From assembly GCA_035610365.1 (NCBI GenBank), contig CM069439.1, positions 23,945,533-24,009,532 of the forward strand: a stretch of DNA of 64,000 nucleotides, given 5' to 3'. Position 1 is the stretch's first letter. Every line of letters begins with the position of its first letter. The notes below the pieces were generated by a model. That model worked only from the letters and a program-made list of their open reading frames with translations, was not told the origin of the DNA and did not search any database. The DNA comes from Aquatica leii. Taxonomy: Eukaryota; Arthropoda; Insecta; Coleoptera; Lampyridae. Both the position numbers and the translations under genes were made by a program. Below are positions 10,830 through 21,545 of the stretch, piece after piece.

Positions 10830-11282
10830 CTTGAATAAAACCCTTGTTCTTTAAAAAAATTTTTCTGAATCAATGGACATGCGCTAAAATGTTTTTTTAC
10901 TAAAAAACGGCACGTCGTACGATAAAAAGTTAAGAGAGCTTTTTTCTTCACAAATGAACAAAGAATAAAAACATATTTTTATTTTTAGAGAAATCAGCGG
11001 CGTCCTATTTTTTTTTTAAAATAGCCTGTGACGTGCCAATACGGGCGCAACTGGTACGACTGAAACCTCGTGTTGCATTGCAAAGTATGTGTCTCCCACA
11101 GCTATTAACACGCCTCAAGCCGTGAAAAAATCTAATTTTTACTCTTTTTTTAAATTAAACTTCAACACGCTGTAGATCGGTAACTAAGCGTTTGCGGATC
11201 TATATTTATAGGAACTTTTTTGCATAAAATGACCTGGACAATCACCCCCTTTAATGTTGCCGCATCTTTTTTAAACACCCTG
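10830..11282 (-). repeat. Right long terminal inverted repeat of the mariner
   Basis: Inverted partner of 6074-6558, ending aaacaccctg next to TA at 11283-11284. Confidence 0.9.
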
Positions 11283-11284
11283 TA

Positions 11285-14200
11285 TAAGTAGAGAAAAGTT
11301 AAAATTATCATTAATTATCAGCGAAATTTGCAAAAAGCTCACTTTTTAACTGTTTCATAATTAACAAAATAATACATTTTGATGTAGTACAGTGGTTCCT
11401 CAAAGAGAAAATTGAATTTTAGTAAAATCCGTATAATACCAACAACCACGTTTAACTAATGTGTAATAAATTAACTTATTTTGGTACCGAAAAAACAAAA
11501 CTCATATAAAGTTTAATGAAATGAACCTTTAACAAAGTCGTCGATAGTATCAAGCCGCGTGCACTCAAAAAGCATGTAAAAGGAAACTAGTTAATTTAGT
11601 TTTTAATAAAGATAAGTGTGTAAGAAGGAAGTTGCATTAAGACAATTAAACTAAGAAATTGTATTTCTAATAGTAGGAAATACGTCAAAATAAATTATAT
11701 TAATTTTTGCTGTCGTAACACAGTTACCCTTTTCCTAGTGGAATATTCAATATATAATAAACGCAATTAAACTTAAATTCAATTAAAAAAACAAAATGAG
11801 GTCGACATCTGTAGAATTGAAAACGCATTATGATAAAAAATTTGAGTACACGGATTAAGCTAATCGAAGAGAAATTTATATTTTGGAATTTGCATAAAGT
11901 GTATGATAAACAAACGTAAAAGGGAACAGTGACACAAATATAAAAGGTGGAGGGAAATGATGTTGTATGACTGAAACCAGAAACGCAATATAGGTATATT
12001 ACATGTCAAACGCAAACATTATTGTCCTTACAGCAACAATAGATCACATCGAAGCCCCTCAACTTCATTATTAATTACATACATGACATGACAGACGCGA
12101 TTTACCAACCTGAAAATAGAAGCAACAAAACTCGCACCTCGTCAACTTTAATCCTTAGCCAGAAATTCGACGTGCAAATATCTTATTCGATTTACTCCTT
12201 CATCATTAAAGGATTCCACTACTCGACTAACTCAATATCTAAATTGCAACGGCATTATTGTTTATCATCTGTATCTACAAACCAGTAGCAAGTTATGGCA
12301 AGACAGTTTGATACAGGAGATAATTCTAAATTGTCTCATACGGTGCTAACGTGGTAGCTATAAATCGTGTCAATTGTGGTACAAGTAAACATTTTAATAA
12401 ATGAATTTTGCTTACGGCTACTTATACTACTTACGCCAACATTTATGACCGGATTTAAATACCAATTAGTCGATCTAAATGTTACATAATTAAGCAGTAT
12501 GCTTTACAATACTCTTAATCAAAATCAAGTAAAAAATTTAGAATGCCAATAAAACGACAAATCGATTACATTGGGCTTGCCTCGTACTCTTCATCAATCG
12601 ACATTTTAAAAACATTACCATAAAGTTTTTTCTTTAACTTCATTGAAAATACATAAAAAAGCTTTTAATATAAACAAAAAAAAAAGATATATGCACATAG
12701 TTCAACTTAGTTGAGTCAAAAACTATAATCTAGGAGTTAGGGTCAATGTCGTACAAACATGATTTTTTAAACCGATTGAAAGTTTTTCATCTTCAAATGC
12801 CCTCGCATTTGGTTTTTGGACAAAAATACACGTCACGTTGCGAACATATTTAAATTAATTTTTTTACACGATTATAACTAACTAATTAATAGAAACAAAA
12901 ACTAGATAAATTTATGTATCACAATAACTGTAGATTTAAATAAACACCGTTCGCGATAAGATAACTGCACTCACATTGAGGTATTTATTTATACAAGCGC
13001 GTAAAAACACTGAGTATGCACTTATTTATGCGCGTTATTCAAGTCAATTCCTGGCGTTTACTTTTTATATTTTTCATTATCGTTTTTCCTAATTAGCTAA
13101 GAACGTTCTCGAACAGTATCGAATTTTTAGAAAATGCTACAGTATGAAAAAAAATTCTGTCTTAGAACTGACCATAAAATCGTTAAACGAGACCAGCAAA
13201 CATTAATTATAAGTTGATTTAATTTTTGTGGTGTGCAACTATTATGTTCAATATTTAGAAAACCACATTAAACCCATAAATCGTTACATAAATAAAGTTG
13301 TTTCAAATGTTTTTGTTTTATACGTTTCAGATGTTGCGCTTCAATAATAATAACCAATAATCGACAACTTATTATAAAACTTAAAATAGACACCTTCCGC
13401 GTTTCTCTAGAGTTTATAAAAAAATGTTTCAAAATTACGTTTTCCACATAATGATCTGTAATAAAAATTTCAAAATCCATTAACTTATATTTATTTTATG
13501 GCTGGAGCTCTAATTTTTTTCGTAGAAACTATAAGATATTAGGTTTAGATTCGATTAAGTTTTTCTAATTACAACTCTCTTAGATTTTAAATGCCAAAAG
13601 TACAAGATAGTTAACTTCTAATTTTAGAAATCGGAGAAATTATAAATCAGAGCTAAATTTTTCACTACACGAGAGCAGTTGGGTTCAGTAAAATTTCAAA
13701 GAGTATATAATTTATTACTGCCAATGGTGTTTTTGATTGACATAATTTAGATGATTAACTAAAAAAACCAAAACAAATTTTGACCATTATTTAGTACCTT
13801 CACTAACAAACGTTTTTCAAGCTAATAATATCTAAAATCACTCAACCACAAAGACGATTGTATAAATTTTATCAGAAATGGACACTATAAAATGTATTTG
13901 GTGTGCTCACATTTATAAATCTTTCAACGAATAATATTTGATCACGTTAGTTCGAATTGACTGATTAATTGTGTAGCCGCAAAAAATAACGTTTTATCAT
14001 TGCAGTTTTATATTATGTACTTTATTCACAAAACATTTTGATAAGAAAAATTCGGCGCAAGCCTAAAGTACACTCAAAAAAAGAAAAAACGGGACACTAT
14101 CTGCTTCCAAGTACAAACCTATAAATTTCTAAACGAGGTTTAACCCTATCTATTACGACACAGACCTTAATCGGTACCGGTAAATTTTACTTAGCATTGT

Positions 14201-14690
14201 TTCAAACTGCGAAATATTCTTTTCTGTATTATTGTTGGTTCAAGGTTGTGATACAATTTCAATTTTGCCAGTTACGATTTTAACAAAATGTTTAAGTTTA
14301 TAATAAATTTGCAAGTATTTGTTTATATCTTAAGCATATTGTTGAGCTTTGAACATTTTTGGTGGCTAAAAATAAAAAATTTAGGAATAAAATAATTTAA
14401 TTTTTCTTATCGGTTTGAAGATGTTAATACAAAAATTCAATAAAACATTAAATAAAAAGGAAGTAAAGAAAATCTATCGACTGTAATATTTTATAATAAA
14501 TTAAGAGATACAGTGCACGCCGGTTAATCGAATGACGTTGGTACTTGGGGCTTTTATAACAATAACCAAATCATAACATAACATAACAATATCCGAAATT
14601 CAGAAAAAAAATGTTTATTAGTTAGAAGCCTAAATACATACACCGTTTGCCTGACTAACAGATAGTTAATTTAGAAGGTGAAATCACGTT
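11285..14690. other. Long AT-rich stretch, no gene recognised
   Basis: I see no protein motif, RNA gene or clear repeat in either direction. Open frames (12088-12288 plus, 13268-13480 minus) are short and without known motifs. Around 14380-14460 there are A-rich lines with aaaattcaat strings faintly like the 1-kb satellite at 38.5-45.8 kb, too weak to call. This is the longest featureless block and could hold intron or regulatory sequence of a gene outside the window. Confidence 0.45.
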
Positions 14691-15135
14691 TAAAAAAATC
14701 AAAATGCCAAAATAAATCGAAAATTACCGACTGTACTCTGTAGCATTAATTAGTTTGTTAACACCGTTGATAAAAAAATAAATAAAAAAGAATGTTGAAT
14801 TCACTTTTCCAAGAACTACACATTTGTTCTCAGTAACTTGCTGACACTAAAATAAAAATAAATACAAAATTACGTTATTACATAAGACGTAGTTAAATTA
14901 GGATTTTATTCTAAGAACGCACATGCTTTCAAAGTTTATTCTCGAAGATAACATATTTACAGATGTGTAAATGATGTAATGACGTAGGTCAGTCAAAATA
15001 AATAAATAACACTGCAAAAATAAAGCTAAATATGCAAAATAAAGATTTTTAGGGTGTATTGATTAAACTTTCCACTCTAAACAAGCGTATTGTAAAAATT
15101 CAGCTAAAAAATGTATGCAAAATACGTTGTTTATG
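14690..15135 (-). mobile_element. Fragment of a second mariner family (copy c)
   Basis: Aligns by eye with the minus-strand copy at about 19620-19920 and, in reverse, with 32960-33105. Shared landmarks are gcaaaataaatcg-aaatt, the ttgttgacacc-like stretch, ttctcag-ga-t-gctgaca, and gtattgtaaaaattcagc at the far end. Only the 3' portion and part of the transposase end are represented, and no readable protein remains. Confidence 0.6.
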
Positions 15136-15339
15136 TACAGCAATAAACATGAAAAGAAAATTGATAACATAAACCAAAATTATGATCACTATATACTAAA
15201 TTTTGCTTGTCGACCTTTAGTTTTTATTAGCATTTGAACAGTGCAGTTGTCGCGTTTAAGTAATTAGGAATCTAAGGGTGTTTTACGGGTTAGTCTTACA
15301 GTAAAAAAAGTAAATTTTACATAATATAACATTAGTTAT

Positions 15340-16560
15340 GTTTTAGATCTGTCGCCAGATACAGACTTTTCAGAAACGCGATTGATGTTGAAGCTTCAAC
15401 GTCTGCAAAAGAGATGGATGTAGTAATGCTTCCTCCAGAATCTGGTGATGAAGACATTGAGCTACATTTTCAAGATTCTTCAGGTGATGAAGAGAGAGAA
15501 GAAAAAACATCAATAAAAAGAAGAGGAATGTGGAAAAGAGCGCAGGAAGTGTAAATTGATCGTGACGCTAAGGATCCTCCAAAAGTAGGCGAAGAGCACG
15601 AACAAAAAAACAAAAATGTTCATAACTTTAGTGTATTTGACAAAGAGATCTGACAGTTTCTAGGATTACTTCTAATCAGTGGCTTTCATAGCCTTCCACA
15701 ATTACTGGTCTATAGCTGAGGATATGTAAGCACCGATTACTGCTAAAACAATGTTCAAGAAAAAAGTTTTGGTGTTTTATAAAAAACTAAAAGAACGGTT
15801 TTAGCAGTTTGGGGTATTTCACAAACACCTAAGTAGATAAAGAAATGGTTTCATATAATGGGCGTCACTCAGCGAAAATGTTCATCAAAAATAAACGATG
15901 GATATCCATACAACTTGGAAATTTATTGTGGGAAGTCAAAAAAGCGTACAACAAATGTCCTATGATTTCGTCAAACGAGATGAAGAAAAATGATAGGGGT
16001 TCATACGATTATAGGTCAGATGGGCTTGTAAAATGGAACGACAATGCGGTACTAACGGTAGCAAGTAATCACTTGCAAGTTACACCAGAAGAGTAAAATC
16101 TGTAAATAAAAAAGAAGTCACACAACCAAACCCAATCAGCATGTACAATTTCGGAATGAGTGACGTTGACCTTCGCGACCGCTTATCAGCTAGCTACAGA
16201 CCCATGTCACAATCGAAGAAGTGGTGGTGAAGCCTTTTCTCAAATGGTCTAAAGTTAACCAGTTGCCACATTTCGATTTTATCAATATATAAATTCCGAC
16301 ATCTCTATAACCCATTTGCAGTTTAGACGAAACGTAACATCAGCGCTCATCAACGTTGGCGCAGCCTAAAGAAGAAAGGAGGACCATTTGCACTTGTATT
16401 ACAAAACATCAGATTTGATGGTGTAAACCATATTCCGACGAGTATATCGCAAGGACTTTGCATTGTCTGTAAAAACAACACGAGGTAAATGTGGAAAAAA
16501 TGTCATTCTAACAAGTAGGTGTACATATAACGTATAGTTTATGTAATGTTTAATTACGTG
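15340..16560 (+). pseudogene. piggyBac transposase relic, lineage A
   Basis: Decayed piggyBac (PGBD-type) transposase. The acidic N-terminal part at 15395-15540 reads VMLPPESGDEDIELHFQDSS. At 15640-15720 comes SVFDKEI..FLGLLLISGFH, the start of the core domain. After a deletion, 15845-16095 gives MVSYNGRHSAKMFIKNKRW (usual form DQSMVPYFGRHS..KFIKGKP), then MKKNDRGSYDYRSDG and VKWNDNAVLTVASNHLQV. At 16125-16230 QPNPISMYNFGMSDVDLRDR and LSASYRPM..KKWWW follow, the conserved MGGVDLLDRLxxxYR region. At 16455-16560 a weak trace of the C-terminal cysteine-rich domain remains. The middle, with the first catalytic Asp residues, is largely gone. The source of the terminal TTAA sites is unclear. Confidence 0.85.
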
Positions 16561-17190
16561 TACTGAGAAATTAAAAGTAAAAAATTTACTTTTATATTTT
16601 TCAAAGTGCTTCAGAGGTATAATATGTGTCACTGTACCGTAACATGCCAACGTTCCGAAAATGGCAACATACCGTTTTTTCAAAACCAGCAAATGTAGAC
16701 AAAACTATCTGTTCATTGGTATGCTACATTAAAATACTAACAATACTCGTTTTCAAGTTCATCGATTTGTTTTTGGTTACATTTTTGATTTCTTGTATAT
16801 CGATTTCTTTTTCGACCTAATAAAACGCAAAACGTTAGCAACTTCAATTTCAAAATTGACAGAATCCAATGCTCTTAGTTCGGTTTTTCTTTTATTCTCT
16901 AGATATGTGAGCTTTCGTGTTTGAAATTTGTACATTGGTTTGAATAACGAAAACCTGTCAGCAGCGACCATGTTGTAAAACTAACTAACTGCATTAGTTT
17001 ATCCATTTTTACATTTTTTTTATAAACATACGTAGTCAAAAAACAAATTTCAAGCTGTACATCTTAAGGGCATAACACATCCGAATAGTTTGATTTAAAA
17101 ATAGATGCAAAAAACAGTAATCATAAAAATTCTAATAGAGCAAGGCTTAGTCCTTTAAGTTTTTCCCTTGTCAGTTTCAAATACGTACCA
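16561..17190. other. No gene recognised between piggyBac relics
   Basis: Minus-strand open frames at 16399-16692 and 16777-16971 have no motifs I can name. The stretch is AT-rich and could include the 3' untranslated part of the lineage-A piggyBac. Confidence 0.4.
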
Positions 17191-17192
17191 GC

Positions 17193-17240
17193 AGTGGCGG
17201 CTGGTTCATAAAGACACTTAGATCCGATCCCCCCCAAACG
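17193..17240 (+). repeat. Possible hAT-type terminal sequence
   Basis: The string cagtggcggctggttcataa followed by a C-run resembles the start of many hAT or hAT-derived MITE termini (CAGTGGCGG...). I found no matching inverted end downstream, so this is a one-sided, low-confidence call. Confidence 0.3.
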
Positions 17241-17792
17241 TCCTTTAAAACAAAAAACAGTACAAACCATTATGACTTAAAATGTTTAAACATATATATA
17301 GAATAAAGGTATCATCCATTTTTTAATACTCTAAAACATTAATTTAATATGGTCGTCGTTCAAAGCAACGTAAATTCAATGTTATAGCCCGCGGTTCAGT
17401 AGTGATTGATTAGTAGAATGTGTAAGACGTATTCTAAGTGCAACAGTATATTTATCTCCTTTTTTTGAAGTCGGTTGAAAATAAGTGAGTAAGTAGATGT
17501 GATACAATAAATGCCTTGTTTTGTTTCCCATCTTTATTGTTTTATTCCGATGGAACGGATAAAACTTAACACGTTTACCCCAACGTCTCATACGTTGTGC
17601 CATCGGGTATTTCCGTTCCGTGCCGATGGCACATATGTTGTCTCAACTGACTCCCTTGTTTGTACGCCGAAGCGGCTGAAGTCTGGCTTCGGCTGTTGAC
17701 ATAAACAGTTGCGCTCGCGTGGGCACCTCGCAAACGTTACGGAAAATACTCGCAAAAAATTGGTTTCAAAATGAATTTGTTCTGTGTTGCAC

Positions 17793-19216
17793 AATGGACG
17801 CTAATTTGACGGGATCATCCGAATTGACAAGGAGGGAACATTATCTCTGAAATAAGCCTATAAAAGAAGCGGAATTACAAGAAACGGCAGACAAATTTTT
17901 GATTCTGATAAAGAAGATAAGAAGCTGTTCTCTGATTCTGGCGAATCGTGGGTCGGGGCAAGCTTAGAGGCAGAATCAAGCGGAGATTCTGAGAAAAAAG
18001 ATATTTTGCTAAACGCTACTAATTCAGATGAGAATGAGGAAACGGATGGTGACAGCGTGCCAGTTTGGACTGACACACCCGATCTGAAAAATATTCCATT
18101 TACAACATCGGTTTGAATAAATGATAAATAGACTGATAAACTATTGGAAAACGGACAAACTTCACTAGATTCCCCGTTTTGCGAAATATATGGCAAGAAA
18201 CCGGCTTGTGCATATTTTGCGGTGTCTGCAATACCAAAAGTGATTCAGATTCAGGTTATGGCAACCGTTTGTATAAAATTAGGTGGCTACACGATTATTT
18301 GAGCCAAAAAATGGAAGAAGTTTACATTGCTCAAAGGGAACTCTTGTTGGACGATTCAATGATCTTATGGAGAAGTAGGCTGGGCTTTCGGCAGTATACA
18401 AAAAGGAAAACCATAAATTACGAATAAAATTATATGTCCTCGCTGAACCTAATGGAAATGTTTTACGTTGTTCCATATACAGTGGCAGTTTAGGAGATTT
18501 AGGTGAAAAAGGCCATTGCGAAAAAGTTGTTATGTCTCTGTTGAAGGGGTTGAAAAATTATGGTTACTCATTGTACATGGACAACTTTTACAATACTGTA
18601 CATACTGCAAAATAGAACCTACGTCACTGGGAGGCTACGACAGGACAGGAGGGATAATCCAAAATCAGCCAGCAAAATTACAACAAATATTGAGACGGGA
18701 TTATTATAGGAAATTGGCGTGATAAGCGCGATGATTTGTTCATTTCAACAGAACATGACGATGAAATCCTTGAAGATCAGAGGAAGCATGAGGGTAATGT
18801 TTCAAAACCAAAGTCAATAGTGAAATATAACCAGTTTATGTCGCGAGCTGATCGCCAAGATGCTGGCTTACTATGCACCCGAAAGGAAAACCACGAGATG
18901 GTATAAGGAACTGATTATACATTTCACATCAATGCTGCTGCTGAACAGTTATCTTTTATACAAAAAGTACACTACAGGAAAAAAAACATTGTTTTATACG
19001 ACTTATAAAGAAAATTATCTCTCAAAAAATCCCAACACAACTTATACGGCTAGAACATTCACCGATCAAGCTAGAGAAGAGAAATGGTCTGCAAGTCAGG
19101 AAAAGGTGCAGGGTCTATCACCAAACGAAAATTAGGAAGCTCACACCATACCACTGTCCATCATGTGAGGATGATCCCGGGCTTTGCTTAGAGAGAATGT
19201 TTTATGGAATATCATA
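17793..19216 (+). pseudogene. piggyBac transposase relic, lineage B
   Basis: A second, clearly different piggyBac transposase. A possible start is ATG 17793 (MDANLTGSSELTRREHYL). The acidic N-terminus at 17880-18110 has DSDKEDKKLFSDSGESWVGA and ends DTPDLKNIPF. The core at 18310-18430 reads EEVYIAQRELLLDDSMILWR then FRQYTKRKTINYE, matching the L-DESM-WRGRL-FRQYIKNKR block. At 18495-18660 come GLKNYGYSLYMDNFYNTVH (third conserved Asp region) and TYVTGRLRQDRRDNPK. At 18860-19130 MLAYYAPERKTTRWYKELI and LLLNSYLLYKK follow. The end at 19150-19205 reads YHCPSCEDDPGLCLE, the terminal cysteine-rich domain. Frames change several times and the central block is shortened. Inactive. Confidence 0.88.
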
Positions 19217-19525
19217 AATAAATAAAACATATCGTGCCTTTTTATGTGTTTTTGTGACAAAGTTAAAAATGTTTATTTTGTTTTTCCACAGGTTATCTGC
19301 GTTATATGTTTTCGTCTAGAAATTAAGTTTTATTTATCAATTTTGTGTAGTATTCGATGTTTTCAGGCGACAGAAACTCAAGGATTATGATGACACAAGA
19401 GTTGTGTCATGCGGCACAGCAGAACAAAAAGTGGTGTTGTGTTGTGTTTTTTCTTGTTTTTCCTTATAGTACCTATATGCAATTTTGTCGTATCTTTAGA
19501 GATTAACAAAGCACCACAATGCATG
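19217..19525. other. Probable 3' flank of the piggyBac B element
   Basis: AT-rich. A G/T-rich patch at 19410-19460 (gtggtgttgtgttgtgtttt) is the only notable feature. No coding signal. Confidence 0.4.
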
Positions 19526-20197
19526 TACAGGTTGTACCTGATTAACGGGTTGTTATTTTAGCAATTGAAATTAGAGCAAAAAATGTCAAAATAAAAGTTC
19601 CATTAAAAGAGTTTAAAAAACCAACAGTTTTAGCAAAATAAATCGTAAATTCCGGACCTGTAGTCTCCTAAGGTTGTTGACACCATAAAAGTAAACTGTT
19701 CTAAGAAGTGCAAATTTCTTCTCAGCGATTAGCTGACATCAAAAATCAAAATAAATAGAAACTAATGTTATCGGTCAACACGTAATTAAATTAGTGTGGT
19801 AAATGTAGTTGCTATTCTTCTCATTCTTTTCAAGTACATTAGATAATAATTGTTTGTTACTCGCGTAAATAATTTTTTCTTCATTCCAAACATGCGTCTT
19901 GTGAAAATTCAGCACTCTATTTCGTGTAAAACAACACTAATCTAAAAATAATACTTTGGCACTAAAGTTAGAGTGAAAAGATTCTTGTTGCTGCAACCAC
20001 TCACAAAGCTCAAGTCGCGGTTCAAGATCAACGTCAGTTAAAACTGTTGGACTCGTTGAGCTTGGTAAAAATAATTCTTTAAAACACGATGTAGCGTACT
20101 TTAGGATACGTTAGTTATGGGGCCTATCTCTATAGTTCTACTTCGTGTCCGATCTTTTACAATTTACAATATCTGCACATCCATTGAAGAAAAACAA

Positions 20198-20211
20198 ATA
20201 TTAAGGTTTGT
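20198..20211 (+). repeat. Target duplication (left) of the 575-bp insert
   Basis: The 14 bp atattaaggtttgt recur at 20787-20800. The empty site is visible in the other mariner copy near 32130-32155, where the flanking sequences are continuous, so the duplication was produced by the insertion. Confidence 0.8.
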
Positions 20212-20786
20212 TTAAAATGTTTTTGGAACGCCATCCTGTGGTAAAAATACCACGTATGATAATATAGAAAACTATAAATTAGTACGGAGGGTAGAAAAGT
20301 TGTCATTAGATTTAATGACAGCGAAAGTCAATGATCTATTGACAAGTGACGTTGTCAAAATCTCAACTATAAAATAGGTTAGGAACAATGTCAGTATAAT
20401 GGTGAAAAACAACATCAGAACTAGCGGACAGATGTTTCGTTCTTTAGGAACTCGTCAGCGCTAGGATACACCGATGTGTTTCCACAACTATAGCGACAGA
20501 CAACCGTACTCTTTTATGTCGTGTAGACATTACCAACATATTTAAAATGTTTTTGGAACGCCATCCTGTGGTAAAAATGTCACGTATGATAATATAGAAA
20601 ACTATAAATTAGTACGGAGGGTAGAAAAGTTGTCATTGGATTTAATGCGAAAGTCAATGATCTATTGACAAGTGACGCTGTCAAAATCCCAACTATAAAA
20701 TAGGTTAGGAACAATGTCAGTATAATTGTGAAAAACAACATCAGAACTAGCGGACAAAATTATAGTTTACTAATTTATAGTTTTCT
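20212..20786. mobile_element. 575-bp insert of unknown class with internal direct repeat
   Basis: Structure: direct repeat R1 (20212-20430), a 110-bp spacer (20431-20540), R2 (20541-20756), then a 30-bp tail. R1 and R2 differ at only a few positions, mainly a 4-bp gap (gacagcg against gcg). The tail holds a perfect 21-bp inverted copy (20768-20788) of a string inside each repeat (20264-20284 and 20594-20614). There is no poly(A), no coding frame and no TIR in the usual sense. LTR-like arrangement recalls TRIM elements, but the 14-bp target duplication is too long for LTR integration. I cannot assign a class. Confidence 0.75.
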
Positions 20787-20800
20787 ATATTAAGGTTTGT
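20787..20800 (+). repeat. Target duplication (right) of the 575-bp insert
   Basis: Second copy of atattaaggtttgt; the mariner sequence continues directly after it with attttattgaaaa. Confidence 0.8.
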
Positions 20801-21545
20801 ATTTTATTGAAAACATTTATTCTTCTTCCATTGCTAATACATGGGGTGATCTTTCTCGACCATGGCCTTAGTAGATACGAAGAACACCTCCAGTTTCTTC
20901 AAGTCCTTGCACACATGCCAAAATAAAGTTTATTAAAGGCAATTGTCTGTTAGGAAATTGCTCAACCCACAATCTACGTGTGGTGTAGAGGTGATAATTA
21001 AACTCAGCGTACATTAAAATAATAATTAAATATTATAAGGTACGAGTAGGTTTACATGAATCACTTTGCATCAACTAAAGAAATCCGTTAAAAAGTTGAG
21101 ACAAAAATAAATCAGATTGTCGAACTCAGTTGTAAGAAAGATAAATTTTGCATTTAATTATCTGAAGTCTTGTTTTGGTTACAACCAAAGATAAACGTGA
21201 TCGTGTACACAAAGTACATTTTGTTAAGATAGGCCAGGCCAGTAATATGCTAAGCAATAAACATTACTATCTGCTTTAATTATATTATTAACAATTGATT
21301 TTGTAGACGATGGAAAATTAAAGAAAACAATAATTAACACAATGCATCAATACGTTTCACGTATTTTACAGCATTTACACCCAGAATTTGCCGCATAGTT
21401 ACAATCAATTTCCATTAAATATTTCAAAACTGGGCCACTTTAGACCAAATCAAAGGAAACATTTTCATTTAACACCACAAAAAACTACTCAATGAGTTTT
21501 GTAACAGTTTTTCAAAAGATTCTGAAAAAGCTGCCAGTCTGATCA

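Larger units (their letters stand above)
6074..11282 (+). mobile_element. Mariner-type DNA transposon with very long terminal inverted repeats
   Basis: A complete but dead element. Both ends start CAGGGTGTTTAAAAAAGATG on their own strand and are flanked by TA (6072-6073 and 11283-11284), the target duplication of Tc1/mariner transposons. The inverted repeats run inward for about 450-485 bp, unusually long for mariner, and are still very similar by eye; the left arm has an extra block of about 20 bp near 6243-6265. Between them lie a broken transposase and a nested 3.1 kb LINE. Without the LINE the element would be about 2.1 kb. Classification rests on TA target, terminal sequence and transposase motifs. 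Confidence 0.9.
19526..21545 (-). mobile_element. Second mariner family, copy b (minus strand), with a 575-bp insert
   Basis: Reverse counterpart of 31360-33200; the two align by eye over most of their length outside the insert. On the minus strand the order is: upstream part 21545-20950 (shared blocks near aatcaattgttaataatata and acgtttatcttt-gttgtaacc), the transposase N-terminal region 20930-20820, then after the insert (20212-20786) the region with caatatctgcacat, cacgaagtag and atgtagcgtact, the aaccgcgacttgag stretch near 20015, and the tail to 19526 (tgattaacgggttgttattttagc). Transposase motifs are unreadable without the better copy. Three families of stop and indel make it inactive. 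Confidence 0.75.

Noticed and set aside
20212..20786. TRIM (small LTR) or Helitron identity for the 575-bp insert.
   Set aside because: TRIM needs a 4-6 bp target duplication and TG..CA ends; Helitrons give no target duplication. Neither fits 14 bp and the inverted tail.
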